Assembly: GCA_030680695.1 (NCBI GenBank)
Contig: JAUXUT010000029.1
Location: forward strand, 1 to 5,337
Reading direction: 5' to 3'
Origin: a bacterium
GTDB lineage: Bacteria; Patescibacteria; Paceibacteria; UBA9973; UBA6065
DNA: 5,337 nt
Positions 1 through 4,534 of this stretch are shown piece after piece; within the stretch, counting starts at the first letter, position 1; each line of letters starts with the position of its first letter. The notes under the pieces are model-generated. The model worked only from the letters and a program-made list of their open reading frames with translations, was not told the DNA's origin and searched no databases. The translations under genes were made by a program, and so were the position numbers.

Positions 1-1143
1 ACAACTTTCTGATTTCGGGTCTTCAGGGACAACTGCGGCAGGATCTTTGCCGTCTTTCATCTCATCGCCCATGTTGATAACATAATCGTCGATTTTTTGG
101 ATCGAAAAAGAGGTTGATTGGGAAGCAGTATCTACCTGTGCGATAATTTCATAGGAACCTTCCGAAGCAATAGAACCCCCCGGCAATTTCCCCCACCAGG
201 AAAGTTTGGCGACATGTTCGGAGTTCTTTTCAATCGTTTGTTTTGAGCCAATAATTTGCTCTGCTCCACCGGCGGAAGGACGAACTTTAAATGTTACTTC
301 GGCAGCTTCACTTGTAATTGCTCGGAAAACAATGCCGGACCCGGCGCCCGCTCTATCGAGCAAAAGAATTGAGGGATAAGGGGTAACCGAAGTAACTTCC
401 ACCGTTGGCCCGTAGACTTCCATTTCATAAATTGTTACCGTCCAATTGGGGTGGGGGTTATATGGTCCGGTATTCATATACACGACTGCCGCACTTGCGG
501 TTACCGGTGAAAAGCTGAAATCAACAACCGCAGGGGTGTTGCCGCCATAAAAGTAATTTAATAAACCAGGTATGGTTACCCATGAACCGGTGTTTGCATC
601 AAGATATCTGATCTGCTGGATCGTCTGCCCCCAGCCTGCTTCAGGTTGGTGAGTGATATATATTCTGTTAATCGTTGTCGGTTGAGGCCAGTCGAGGCGA
701 TACCAATGATTCCAGATCCAATATCTCGCGGCCCAGTTTGTACTCATGCTGCCATCGTTTCCCTTGTCAGGCGTCCATGGACCCCCGGGCCATGAACTGT
801 CGGCGGTTGCAAAAGCGGATAAGGCGAGATTCGGCCCCTGCTGATTTGGCGCAACCGATGTCTTGATCGGGAGTTTCGGCAACTGTTCAACATTTTGAAA
901 AAGAACTTCGGGCATCGCTTCGCTAATCGAAGTATCCACAGGGTCGATATTCACCGGCCCGGTTGCCGCTTCGATAAGCGCCGGGGAAGGCTTTGATGAA
1001 ACAAACGATTGATTTTCCGAAATCGTTGGGCCTGTTGTCGGCGCAACACCGGCATCTTTGCGATTACATGCGGTGATGGCCAAAATCATTGAAACAATTA
1101 AGGCAAGGAGAAAAATTCTGCGAAAAGGAATTTTTGAGAACAA
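1..1143 (-). CDS. Lipoprotein with discoidin-like (F5/8 type C) domain, 3' end outside window
   Basis: Open for 381 codons to the left edge, so the C-terminus is not seen. The start is TTG at 1143-1141, chosen because GGAGGT (1156-1151) sits 7 nt upstream. Residues 1-26 form a lipoprotein signal peptide: basic start (K4, R8, R9), hydrophobic stretch, then a lipobox I-T-A-C with the lipidated cysteine at 26. The protein is therefore expected on the outer face of the cytoplasmic membrane. Residues ~30-100 are a Ser/Pro/Thr-rich linker. Residues ~105-242 look like a galactose-binding/discoidin fold: NLALSAFATAD start, a DGSMSTNWAA stretch typical of these domains, then WYRLDW and INRIYI strands. 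Residues ~243-345 resemble an Ig-like domain (GSYEIIAQVD near its end). The final ~25 visible residues are acidic and probably flexible. It reads in the same direction as rep but has its own promoter. Function is inferred as carbohydrate or surface binding; the ligand is unknown. It may be cargo of the element. Confidence 0.85.
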   Translation of the reverse strand, partial: MFSKIPFRRIFLLALIVSMILAITACNRKDAGVAPTTGPTISENQSFVSSKPSPALIEAATGPVNIDPVDTSISEAMPEVLFQNVEQLPKLPIKTSVAPNQQGPNLALSAFATADSSWPGGPWTPDKGNDGSMSTNWAARYWIWNHWYRLDWPQPTTINRIYITHQPEAGWGQTIQQIRYLDANTGSWVTIPGLLNYFYGGNTPAVVDFSFSPVTASAAVVYMNTGPYNPHPNWTVTIYEMEVYGPTVEVTSVTPYPSILLLDRAGAGSGIVFRAITSEAAEVTFKVRPSAGGAEQIIGSKQTIEKNSEHVAKLSWWGKLPGGSIASEGSYEIIAQVDTASQSTSFSIQKIDDYVINMGDEMKDGKDPAAVVPEDPKSESC

Positions 1144-1221
1144 AAGACCCACCTCCAACGACAAAATCTGTGGTGTGAAAAAGTTCTCGTCTCAATGCTG
1201 CGATCGTGCGGTAACGCCTGG

Positions 1222-1250
1222 ATTATATGATGAGGACAAATTGAAGTCGA
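1222..1250 (-). promoter_or_regulatory. Promoter of the lipoprotein gene
   Basis: On the minus strand, -10 TATAAT (1227-1222, 6/6) lies 17 nt after -35 TCGACT (1250-1245, 4/6). The predicted start of transcription is near 1215, giving a leader of about 70 nt before the TTG start. A CGGTAA box (1209-1214 on plus), like those clustered at 3560-3685, falls right at the predicted transcript start. This may be chance. Confidence 0.65.
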
Positions 1251-1333
1251 GCAAAAGTTTTAATTTTTTCTGGGAGCCCCTTGGGGCGAACGGGAAGGAT
1301 TGCGTTGGGACCAGTTCCGGCGGGTGGGGTTTT

Positions 1334-1386
1334 CATGGGCTCCCCCTCCGGGGACGAGCCAGGGCTGGCGAGTGTGAAAGCCCATG
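1334..1386. repeat. Branched inverted repeat (three-way junction)
   Basis: Outer arms CATGGGCT (1334-1341) and AGCCCATG (1379-1386) are perfectly complementary. Between them lie two smaller hairpins: TCCCC/GGGGA (1341-1345 and 1350-1354, sharing one base with the outer arm) and GCCA/TGGC (1358-1361 and 1366-1369). The whole can fold into a three-armed structure on either strand. Confidence 0.55.
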
Positions 1387-1410
1387 GTGGGGGCAGGGCG
1401 AAAGGGTTAG

Positions 1411-1449
1411 TTTACATAGGCTTCGCTTATGTAAAGCCGATGACGGCTT
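1411..1449. repeat. Tandem stem-loops; first resembles a Xer/dif-like site
   Basis: TTTACATAGGC (1411-1421) pairs with GCTTATGTAAA (1425-1435) over 11 bp with one G-T wobble and a TTC loop. It is followed at once by AAGCCG/CGGCTT (1434-1439 and 1444-1449) with an ATGA loop. The two stems share bases 1434-1435, so they compete or stack. Read as two 11-bp arms (1409-1419 and 1427-1437) around a 7-bp centre, the right arm matches the classical XerD half-site TTATGTTAAAT at 8 of 11 positions. The left arm matches a XerC half-site poorly. Confidence 0.45.
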
Positions 1450-1514
1450 GCCAAGCTCGAAGAGCGCAGGCGATCCGGAAGGAGTGCCGAGGACGGGGGC
1501 GTCAAGCGGCAAAG

Positions 1515-1537
1515 TCTGATAAACCAGGTTTATCAGA
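1515..1537. repeat. Near-perfect 23-bp palindrome
   Basis: Arms TCTGATAAACC (1515-1525) and GGTTTATCAGA (1527-1537) are perfectly complementary around a single central A (1526). With a one-base centre it suits a dimeric protein-binding site or a cruciform better than an RNA hairpin, although an RNA could fold with a slightly larger loop. It is AT-richer than the block around it. It is not followed by a T-run on either strand, so it is not an ordinary terminator. Confidence 0.6.
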
Positions 1538-1603
1538 AAGCGACACATGCAAGGAGCGTGACGACACGAGGTCGGCGCGGGCCTTGCGTCGCGGTTTGCC
1601 CGG

Positions 1604-1632
1604 TGCCGGTTTTTACGAAGTGAAAAGCGGCA
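1604..1632. repeat. Stem-loop in GC-rich block
   Basis: TGCCG (1604-1608) pairs with CGGCA (1628-1632). After one mismatch the stem continues as TTTT (1610-1613) with AAAA (1623-1626), closing a loop of about nine bases. Confidence 0.45.
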
Positions 1633-1659
1633 TGACGACCCCGCCCGCAGCTTACCCTT

Positions 1660-3069
1660 TCACCCCGCACACACTTCGTGCCATTGGCACGAAAAAACCC
1701 CGGCTCTTCCCGCCGGTCTGGACCCCTCGCAAACCTGGGGCCGCCCGCTCGGGCTGGGGTGGGGTGTTAAAATCTTAGAGCGGCGGAATCGTTCGGCCTG
1801 ACTGCCCAGGCTGGCCGTCGAGCCGCTACCGCTGGGAGTTGTAAAGGCGGAACTTTCCGACTTTGCAACGATGTCTAAAACCGGATCGCGCTCACACGGT
1901 CGGAAAACCGCCAGGGGGCGCGTGTCTGCTTGGCTTGTTTCTTCGCCGTTTAGTTTCAACAACAAACGTTCAAACGTCGCGGTCGGTCTATAATCGGTCA
2001 GAAGTTCCCCGGTTTTTGTATCAACAAAGTTCCTGGCCTCCGGGATGTAATCCCAATGAATCGTTTCATTCAGTCTAGTTATGGCCGAGGTTCCTCGGTC
2101 TAAAACAATCTCTTCATCTTCACCTTTTTGTTTTATCTTCTCCTGAACATCTTTCGGTAAATATGCCTGAAACGTTCTTCTTCCTCTCATGGCCTGAAAA
2201 ATGATGTCTAATGCCTCTGGATTGAGCTTTTGGTCGCTAATTAGTTTGGTAAAATACTTAAACATTTCTTTTACGGTGTTTTCGTCACACGGACCAATTT
2301 TCTGCGCTTCCTCAACTGCCCGGTATTCCTCCGTATTTTTTTTATATTTATTCACTTTCCCTAACCAATAATCTTTCAATAATTTGGCTTGTTTTTTCCC
2401 TTTTACGACGGCATGAAAATGGGGATGAAATGTTTTTTCAATCTCATTGAAGGTAACCTCAATCTTTCTCAAAGCCAGAAATTCCATCTTCTTCGTTTGT
2501 TTAACAGATGTTGCGCACATCCCAAAAAGTTTAATCATTTCATCTATCGTTTGGCCTAATTCCTCACCTGTTGTGTTTTTCAGCGTCAGAGTTACAAAAT
2601 ATTTGTCATCCCATTCCGCTACAAGCGGCTCATACTTATTAATTAACGTTGCGGTGCGTATCCGGTTACAGACGCTACACCAGCGCTCTTTACAATAAAA
2701 TGCTTTGATTTTCCCTTCTTCCTGGGTCAATGTCCCGTTACATGCCGTGGACTGAACATATTTTCGATGCAACGGCGAGGTTTCTTTTATGGTGAGGTCA
2801 TTCATCAATCTTCCCTTAATTACCCAGTCCAAAGTTTTTGAACGGGTTCGGTTAACTAAAGTTTTTGTCGGATCAATCGAATTATTTTTTTTACCATCGG
2901 TCATTCCTTCCACCAAAGGCTTATCTAAAAAAGTGCCTTGGAGACCCGCATGGGATGAACGAATGGGGAGATATTCTAACTTATCAAGTAAGACACCAAA
3001 ATCAACGGCACTTTCTGCCCCTGTTCCCGGCGTCCCAACATTCACATTCTGAGTTTCCGGTATAAACAA
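1660..3069 (-). CDS. rep: Rolling-circle plasmid replication initiator (HUH, Rep_1/pC194-like)
   Basis: This 469-residue protein nicks the double-strand origin, stays bound to the 5' end through a tyrosine, and starts rolling-circle replication. The family landmarks are in order: a cysteine cluster C126-x4-C131-x2-C134 (metal binding), motif 1 FVTLTL (158-163), motif 2 HPHFH (215-219, metal-binding HUH), and motif 3 Y272-x-x-K275, where Y272 is the likely nicking tyrosine, with E268 nearby. The start is TTG (3069-3067), supported by GGGAG (3081-3077) 7 nt upstream. It is longer than the compact pC194-type Reps, with ~100 extra N-terminal residues and an extended C-terminus. The tail from about residue 405 is Ser/Gly/Pro/Arg-rich, is encoded in the GC-rich block and crosses a terminator-like hairpin, so it may be read-through after loss of the original stop. 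The leader carries a hairpin burying its own ribosome site, so expression is probably tightly limited. Confidence 0.93.
   Translation of the reverse strand: MFIPETQNVNVGTPGTGAESAVDFGVLLDKLEYLPIRSSHAGLQGTFLDKPLVEGMTDGKKNNSIDPTKTLVNRTRSKTLDWVIKGRLMNDLTIKETSPLHRKYVQSTACNGTLTQEEGKIKAFYCKERWCSVCNRIRTATLINKYEPLVAEWDDKYFVTLTLKNTTGEELGQTIDEMIKLFGMCATSVKQTKKMEFLALRKIEVTFNEIEKTFHPHFHAVVKGKKQAKLLKDYWLGKVNKYKKNTEEYRAVEEAQKIGPCDENTVKEMFKYFTKLISDQKLNPEALDIIFQAMRGRRTFQAYLPKDVQEKIKQKGEDEEIVLDRGTSAITRLNETIHWDYIPEARNFVDTKTGELLTDYRPTATFERLLLKLNGEETSQADTRPLAVFRPCERDPVLDIVAKSESSAFTTPSGSGSTASLGSQAERFRRSKILTPHPSPSGRPQVCEGSRPAGRAGVFSCQWHEVCAG
1675..1693. repeat. Perfect 8-bp stem-loop near the end of rep
   Basis: TTCGTGCC (1675-1682) and GGCACGAA (1686-1693) are perfect arms around a 3-base loop. 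On the plus strand it is followed by an A-run, so it is not a terminator in that direction. It lies inside the last codons of the rep reading frame. Confidence 0.5.
1692..1716 (-). terminator. Terminator-like hairpin inside the 3' end of the rep frame
   Basis: On the minus strand, CCGGC (1716-1712) pairs with GCCGG (1704-1700) around a 7-base loop, followed by GG and six T (1697-1692). The stem is short (5 bp) but all G/C, so it is a plausible intrinsic terminator for the rep transcript. It lies about 35 bases before the rep stop codon, which is odd for a working terminator. Confidence 0.4.
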
Positions 3070-3072
3070 AAC

Positions 3073-3103
3073 AAGACTCCCATGCCTGATGAATGGAAGT
3101 CTT
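3073..3103 (-). promoter_or_regulatory. rep leader hairpin: ribosome-site trap and possible attenuator
   Basis: In the rep mRNA, AAGACUUCCAU (3103-3093) can pair with AUGGGAGUCUU (3083-3073) over 11 bp with one U-G wobble and a 9-base loop. The second arm contains GGGAG, the ribosome site of rep. The stem is followed by GTTTTGTTT, so the same hairpin could also stop transcription before rep. Leader attenuation and ribosome-site masking are both known ways to limit Rep in plasmids (for example pT181 and pIP501). Which applies here is inference. Confidence 0.6.
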
Positions 3104-3129
3104 GACGAACGGCGTAACTAGAGTATATT
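3102..3129 (+). promoter_or_regulatory. Rightward promoter overlapping the rep promoter
   Basis: On the plus strand, TTGACG (3102-3107, 5/6) lies 16 nt before TATATT (3124-3129, 5/6). Predicted start is near 3136. Its -10 overlaps the rep -10 by three bases, and each promoter's -35 lies past the other's start point, so the two should exclude each other. Confidence 0.5.
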
Positions 3130-3156
3130 ATATCCCTAGTTACCGGTAGACTTCCA
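3127..3156 (-). promoter_or_regulatory. rep promoter
   Basis: On the minus strand, -10 TATAAT (3132-3127) is a perfect match, and TGGAAG (3156-3151, 3/6) is 18 nt upstream. Predicted start is near 3120, leaving a leader of about 50 nt. The -10 lies between the inner arms of an inverted repeat, and the weak -35 coincides with an outer arm. Confidence 0.6.
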
Positions 3157-3165
3157 TCCACCGCT

Positions 3166-3212
3166 ATTCGCCTTTCTGCACTGGCCGGCAAGCACAAGAG
3201 CAGGAGGCGAAT
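3166..3212 (+). promoter_or_regulatory. Hairpin enclosing an AGGAGG ribosome site
   Basis: ATTCGCCT plus CTGC (3166-3173, 3176-3179) pairs with GCAG plus AGGCGAAT (3200-3203, 3205-3212): 12 bp with a small internal loop. The right arm contains most of AGGAGG (3202-3207), six bases before a GTG codon at 3214. In a transcript from the rightward promoter this stem would hide the ribosome site. The following TGTGTTTTT could alternatively make it a weak terminator of a short ~85-nt RNA. Confidence 0.5.
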
Positions 3213-3213
3213 T

Positions 3214-3480
3214 GTGTTTTTAGGCCCCTATTTCAGGAACCAGGATCGCAGTATAACTAAAACAAAACGTACAGTCAAAGCATGGTTAAAAGAGTTTTTA
3301 AAATGGGGGCTTTGCCCCCAAACCCCCAAGATTTTAACGCTTTATCACAGAAGTTTTGATATACTTATTCCGTTCATGGCGGAGGATAGAGCTCTGCAGA
3401 GATGCAACTCGAGCGCCGACATGAACCAGAAGTCGGGGCCGATGGCAACATCGGCCCTGCGTCTTTTATCCCACTTTTGA
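3214..3480 (+). CDS. Possible small protein of unknown function (88 aa)
   Basis: GTG start with AGGAGG (3202-3207) at ideal 6-nt spacing, downstream of the rightward promoter that starts near 3136. The N-terminal ~35 residues are basic with a helix-like stretch (KAWLKEFLKWG). I recognise no family. Against it: the frame runs through a GC hairpin (3305-3319), a run of short palindromes (3392-3403) and a strong terminator-like hairpin (3436-3467), and its stop comes after that terminator, so at least the C-terminal half looks non-coding. It may be a short leader peptide, a decayed gene or chance. The strong ribosome site is the main reason to keep it. Confidence 0.3.
   Translation: MFLGPYFRNQDRSITKTKRTVKAWLKEFLKWGLCPQTPKILTLYHRSFDILIPFMAEDRALQRCNSSADMNQKSGPMATSALRLLSHF
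3305..3319 (-). terminator. GC hairpin, weak minus-strand terminator candidate
   Basis: GGGGGC/GCCCCC arms with a 3-base loop. On the minus strand it is followed by A then TTTT (3303-3300). No leftward gene ends here, so it may instead insulate rep from leftward transcription, or be a dispersed GC-rich repeat. The sequence just after it on plus (AAACCCCC) is part of the same GC-rich motif. Confidence 0.3.
3357..3467 (+). ncRNA. Candidate small structured RNA with its own promoter and terminator
   Basis: An extended -10 (TGA then TATACT, 3357-3365) would start a transcript near 3372; no good -35 is seen, which extended -10 promoters tolerate. The next ~95 nt contain ATGGCG pairing with CGCC..CAT (about 3376-3423), short palindromes AGAGCTCT and CTCTGCAGAG, and CCGAC/GTCGG (about 3416-3436). 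They end in a 9-bp stem with a GCAA (GNRA) loop and a T-run. It matches no RNA family I know. The position between rep control and the box cluster would suit a regulatory RNA. It overlaps the doubtful ORF at 3214-3480. Confidence 0.35.
3436..3467 (+). terminator. Intrinsic terminator with GNRA loop
   Basis: GGGCCGATG (3436-3444), loop GCAA, CATCGGCCC (3449-3457): a perfect 9-bp stem, then four bases and TCTTTT (3462-3467). It would stop rightward transcription before the box cluster, keeping the 3700 gene separate. Confidence 0.6.
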
Positions 3481-3559
3481 CAGAAACTCAACTGGTTTGC
3501 CCATCAACCGAAAAAACACCTTTAAACATAGTCTGGGTGTAACTCTATTCATGAAATTC

Positions 3560-3685
3560 TTCGGCGGTAAAATTTCACGGTAAAAAATTACCGCAAAGAG
3601 ATTCGGCGGTAAAGGGATAAGCAGATCAGATCACTTTGCCGATACTTTACCGTGAAGCGGTAGGAATTTACCACTCAGCGGTAAA
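3560..3685. repeat. Cluster of eight CGGTAAA-type boxes (iterons, operator or centromere)
   Basis: CGGTAA(A) or its complement occurs at 3565, 3578, 3588 (inverted), 3607, 3646 (inverted), 3658 (CGGTAG), 3667 (TTTACCA, inverted) and 3679. They form three dyads: 3578-3593 (6-bp arms, 4-base gap), 3648-3662 (TACCG/CGGTA) and 3667-3685 (TTTACC/GGTAAA). TTCGGCGGTAAA is also repeated exactly at 3560 and 3602, 42 bp apart (about four helical turns). The cluster ends 14 bases before the HTH gene and contains its ribosome-site approach. It is therefore a likely binding region for that protein, serving as operator, partition site or iteron-type origin. No clear promoter for the gene is seen. Confidence 0.75.
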
Positions 3686-3699
3686 GTGAGGAATAAAGC

Positions 3700-4197
3700 A
3701 TGTCTGTGAAAATTTCTCTTATAGAAGCTGCGGCAAAAGCCGGTGTAACGCGGGACAAAGCAAGATATTGGGTTCGACTTCTTGGGATTGAGGTTGAGAA
3801 AAAAGAAGGAAGTTTAACCGTTCCTTCAGGAACAGAAAACTTACTTGAGGTTATGGCCCGGGCGGTAAAAAATGGAGCTTCTCCATCGATTGCGGCTCTT
3901 GAGGTAAAAAACACCTTTGTTCCCTTGCCGGTTAAACAGGAACCTCCCCAGGTAGATTATTCTCAAAGGTTCGAAGGAATTGAAAAAGTTTTGTTTGCCC
4001 TGGTCGAGGAAATTAAAACCTTGAAATGTGAAAACCGGGCGTTGAGAATTCAGTTAATTCCTCCGGAAAAACCAGCGATGCCGGTAATTCCCTGGAAACC
4101 AGAACCTCCCGCCGATCCGCTTGAAGGTCTTGGATTTTTTGAAAGAATCTGGGTGCAAATTGTGGAACCGCAAAAATTGCGGCAGTTTGATTCCTGA
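3700..4197 (+). CDS. MerR-like HTH protein with coiled coil, probable maintenance or regulatory protein
   Basis: 165 residues, ATG start with GTGAGG (3686-3691) 8 nt upstream. Residues ~5-70 look like a MerR-type winged helix: LIEAAAKAGVTRDKARYWVRLLGI is HTH-like, followed by a short wing (KKEGSLTVP) and a helix (TENLLEVMARAV). Residues ~88-119 are a predicted coiled coil with I94, V97/L98, L101, I105, L108, L115 and L119 in heptad-like spacing, so the protein probably dimerises. Then comes a Pro-rich linker (120-140) and a short amphipathic end (FFERIWVQIVEPQKLR) that may bind a partner. The architecture recalls MerR-like HTH plus coiled-coil proteins of Gram-positive plasmids and prophages (RacA-like organisation). 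Lying just after the CGGTAAA boxes, it likely binds them and controls itself, partition or replication. It is convergent with the next gene, with only 7 bp between stops. Exact role unknown. Confidence 0.8.
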   Translation: MSVKISLIEAAAKAGVTRDKARYWVRLLGIEVEKKEGSLTVPSGTENLLEVMARAVKNGASPSIAALEVKNTFVPLPVKQEPPQVDYSQRFEGIEKVLFALVEEIKTLKCENRALRIQLIPPEKPAMPVIPWKPEPPADPLEGLGFFERIWVQIVEPQKLRQFDS

Positions 4198-4229
4198 AAA
4201 CCTTTTATCGTTTTGATAAGGCTTTTTTT
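4198..4229. terminator. Shared bidirectional terminator between convergent genes
   Basis: CC plus TTATC (4201-4202, 4205-4209) pairs with GATAA plus GG (4215-4221) around a 5-base loop with a 2-base bulge; flanking A and T runs extend the stem. On plus, seven T follow (4223-4229). On minus, TTTT follows the stem as well. The RHH stop codon lies inside the stem. Confidence 0.65.
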
Positions 4230-4507
4230 GTTTTCTTCTTGAGAACGAGAGGTGTTTTATTTTCCTTGTCGAATTTTTTGCTGTCGTTCACCTGGTCATT
4301 CTCAAGGGCATCTAAAAGATTCGGGGTTGAAGAAGGTTTGTTGATCAAGCGTTCAACCGCCATACGAATAACATCAGGCCGACCAATGCTCATTCCCGGA
4401 TATTCTTTTTTGAACCATTTGATAAAGTGGTCTATCCGCTCTAATAAACGGTTTGAGAATCGAATTGAAATAGATGAGCTTTCATCAAGAGATCTCACGT
4501 TTGCCAT
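4205..4507 (-). CDS. Ribbon-helix-helix DNA-binding protein
   Basis: 100 residues. The start ATG (4507-4505) is chosen over a codon 11 residues upstream because GGGAGG (4519-4514) lies 6 nt before it. A beta strand (SSSISIRFSN, 10-19) is followed by helix A (~19-35) and a GRPDVIRMAVERLI turn-helix (42-55), the usual plan of RHH (Arc/CopG-type) repressors, which dimerise through the strand and read DNA with it. The loop between helices (EYPGMSIG) is longer than in the smallest members. Residues ~56-75 are a linker, and 76-100 is a lysine-rich tail (11 Lys) that may bind DNA non-specifically. It follows the TOPRIM gene in the same direction after a 93-bp gap but has its own promoter. A perfect inverted repeat over that promoter points to autoregulation. 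Such proteins serve as copy-number repressors, partition proteins or antitoxins; no toxin partner is seen next to it. Confidence 0.82.
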   Translation of the reverse strand: MANVRSLDESSSISIRFSNRLLERIDHFIKWFKKEYPGMSIGRPDVIRMAVERLINKPSSTPNLLDALENDQVNDSKKFDKENKTPLVLKKKTKKALSKR

Positions 4508-4534
4508 ATAGAACCTCCCTTTTCTTTTAAAGTA

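Larger units (their letters stand above)
1270..1780. other. GC-rich, hairpin-dense block without a convincing gene
   Basis: Sixty-base lines at 1321, 1441 and 1561 hold 41, 41 and 40 G+C, against 18 of 60 at 2221 inside rep. The block is packed with adjacent stem-loops: 1276-1287, 1334-1386 (branched), 1411-1435, 1434-1449, 1455-1465, 1515-1537, 1604-1632, 1675-1693 and 1743-1754. ORFs are open in several frames on both strands, as expected of GC-rich non-coding DNA, and none gives a recognisable protein or a good ribosome site. The block lies just downstream of a rolling-circle rep gene, where single-strand origins (highly folded, non-coding) are often found. A large structured RNA is the other possibility. 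I recognise no known RNA family: RNase P, tmRNA and group I/II intron landmarks were looked for and not seen. Confidence 0.55.
3093..3157. repeat. Nested inverted repeats over the divergent promoters (operator or origin)
   Basis: Outer arms ATGGAAGTCT (3093-3102) and AGACTTCCAT (3148-3157) are perfect over 10 bp. Inner arms GTAACTAG (3114-3121) and CTAGTTAC (3136-3143) are perfect over 8 bp and flank the AT-rich centre with both -10 elements. TACCGGTA (3141-3148) is a further palindrome. The dyad could be an operator, or could be extruded as a cruciform as at some rolling-circle double-strand origins. A TCTTGA core (3100-3105 on plus) recalls the pC194-type nick sequence TCTTGATA, but it is on the strand opposite to rep, so I do not assign an origin. 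Confidence 0.65.

Noticed and set aside
675..866. Short plus-strand frame opposite the lipoprotein
   Set aside because: Shadow of the discoidin-like coding region on the minus strand.
1058..1519. 153-codon plus-strand frame
   Set aside because: Starts inside the lipoprotein gene on the opposite strand and runs into the hairpin block; no ribosome site or family likeness.
1333..1548. 71-codon minus-strand frame in the hairpin block
   Set aside because: Starts at the edge of the 23-bp palindrome, low-complexity product, overlaps the branched stem-loop; looks like chance.
1281..1778. 165-codon plus-strand frame through the GC-rich block
   Set aside because: Begins at a TTG with only a 4-nt spacing to a weak GGGAG, shows no recognisable domain, and overlaps the 3' end of rep antisense; other frames are open here too, as expected from high GC.
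3041..3066. Plus-strand promoter (TTCACA, TATAAA) that would give an RNA antisense to the rep leader
   Set aside because: Spacing is only 14 nt, too short for a standard promoter.
3099..3108. pC194-type nick site (double-strand origin) at TCTTGA
   Set aside because: Only a six-base core matches and it lies on the strand opposite to the rep sense strand; not enough to call an origin.
3386..3415. Cloning-vector polylinker, because several common six-base palindromes lie close together
   Set aside because: Sites are irregularly spaced, embedded in a foldable region and no vector sequence flanks them; natural short palindromes are the simpler reading.
4239..4511. 90-codon plus-strand frame opposite the RHH gene
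   Set aside because: Antisense to a gene with clear domain and ribosome site; no independent support.
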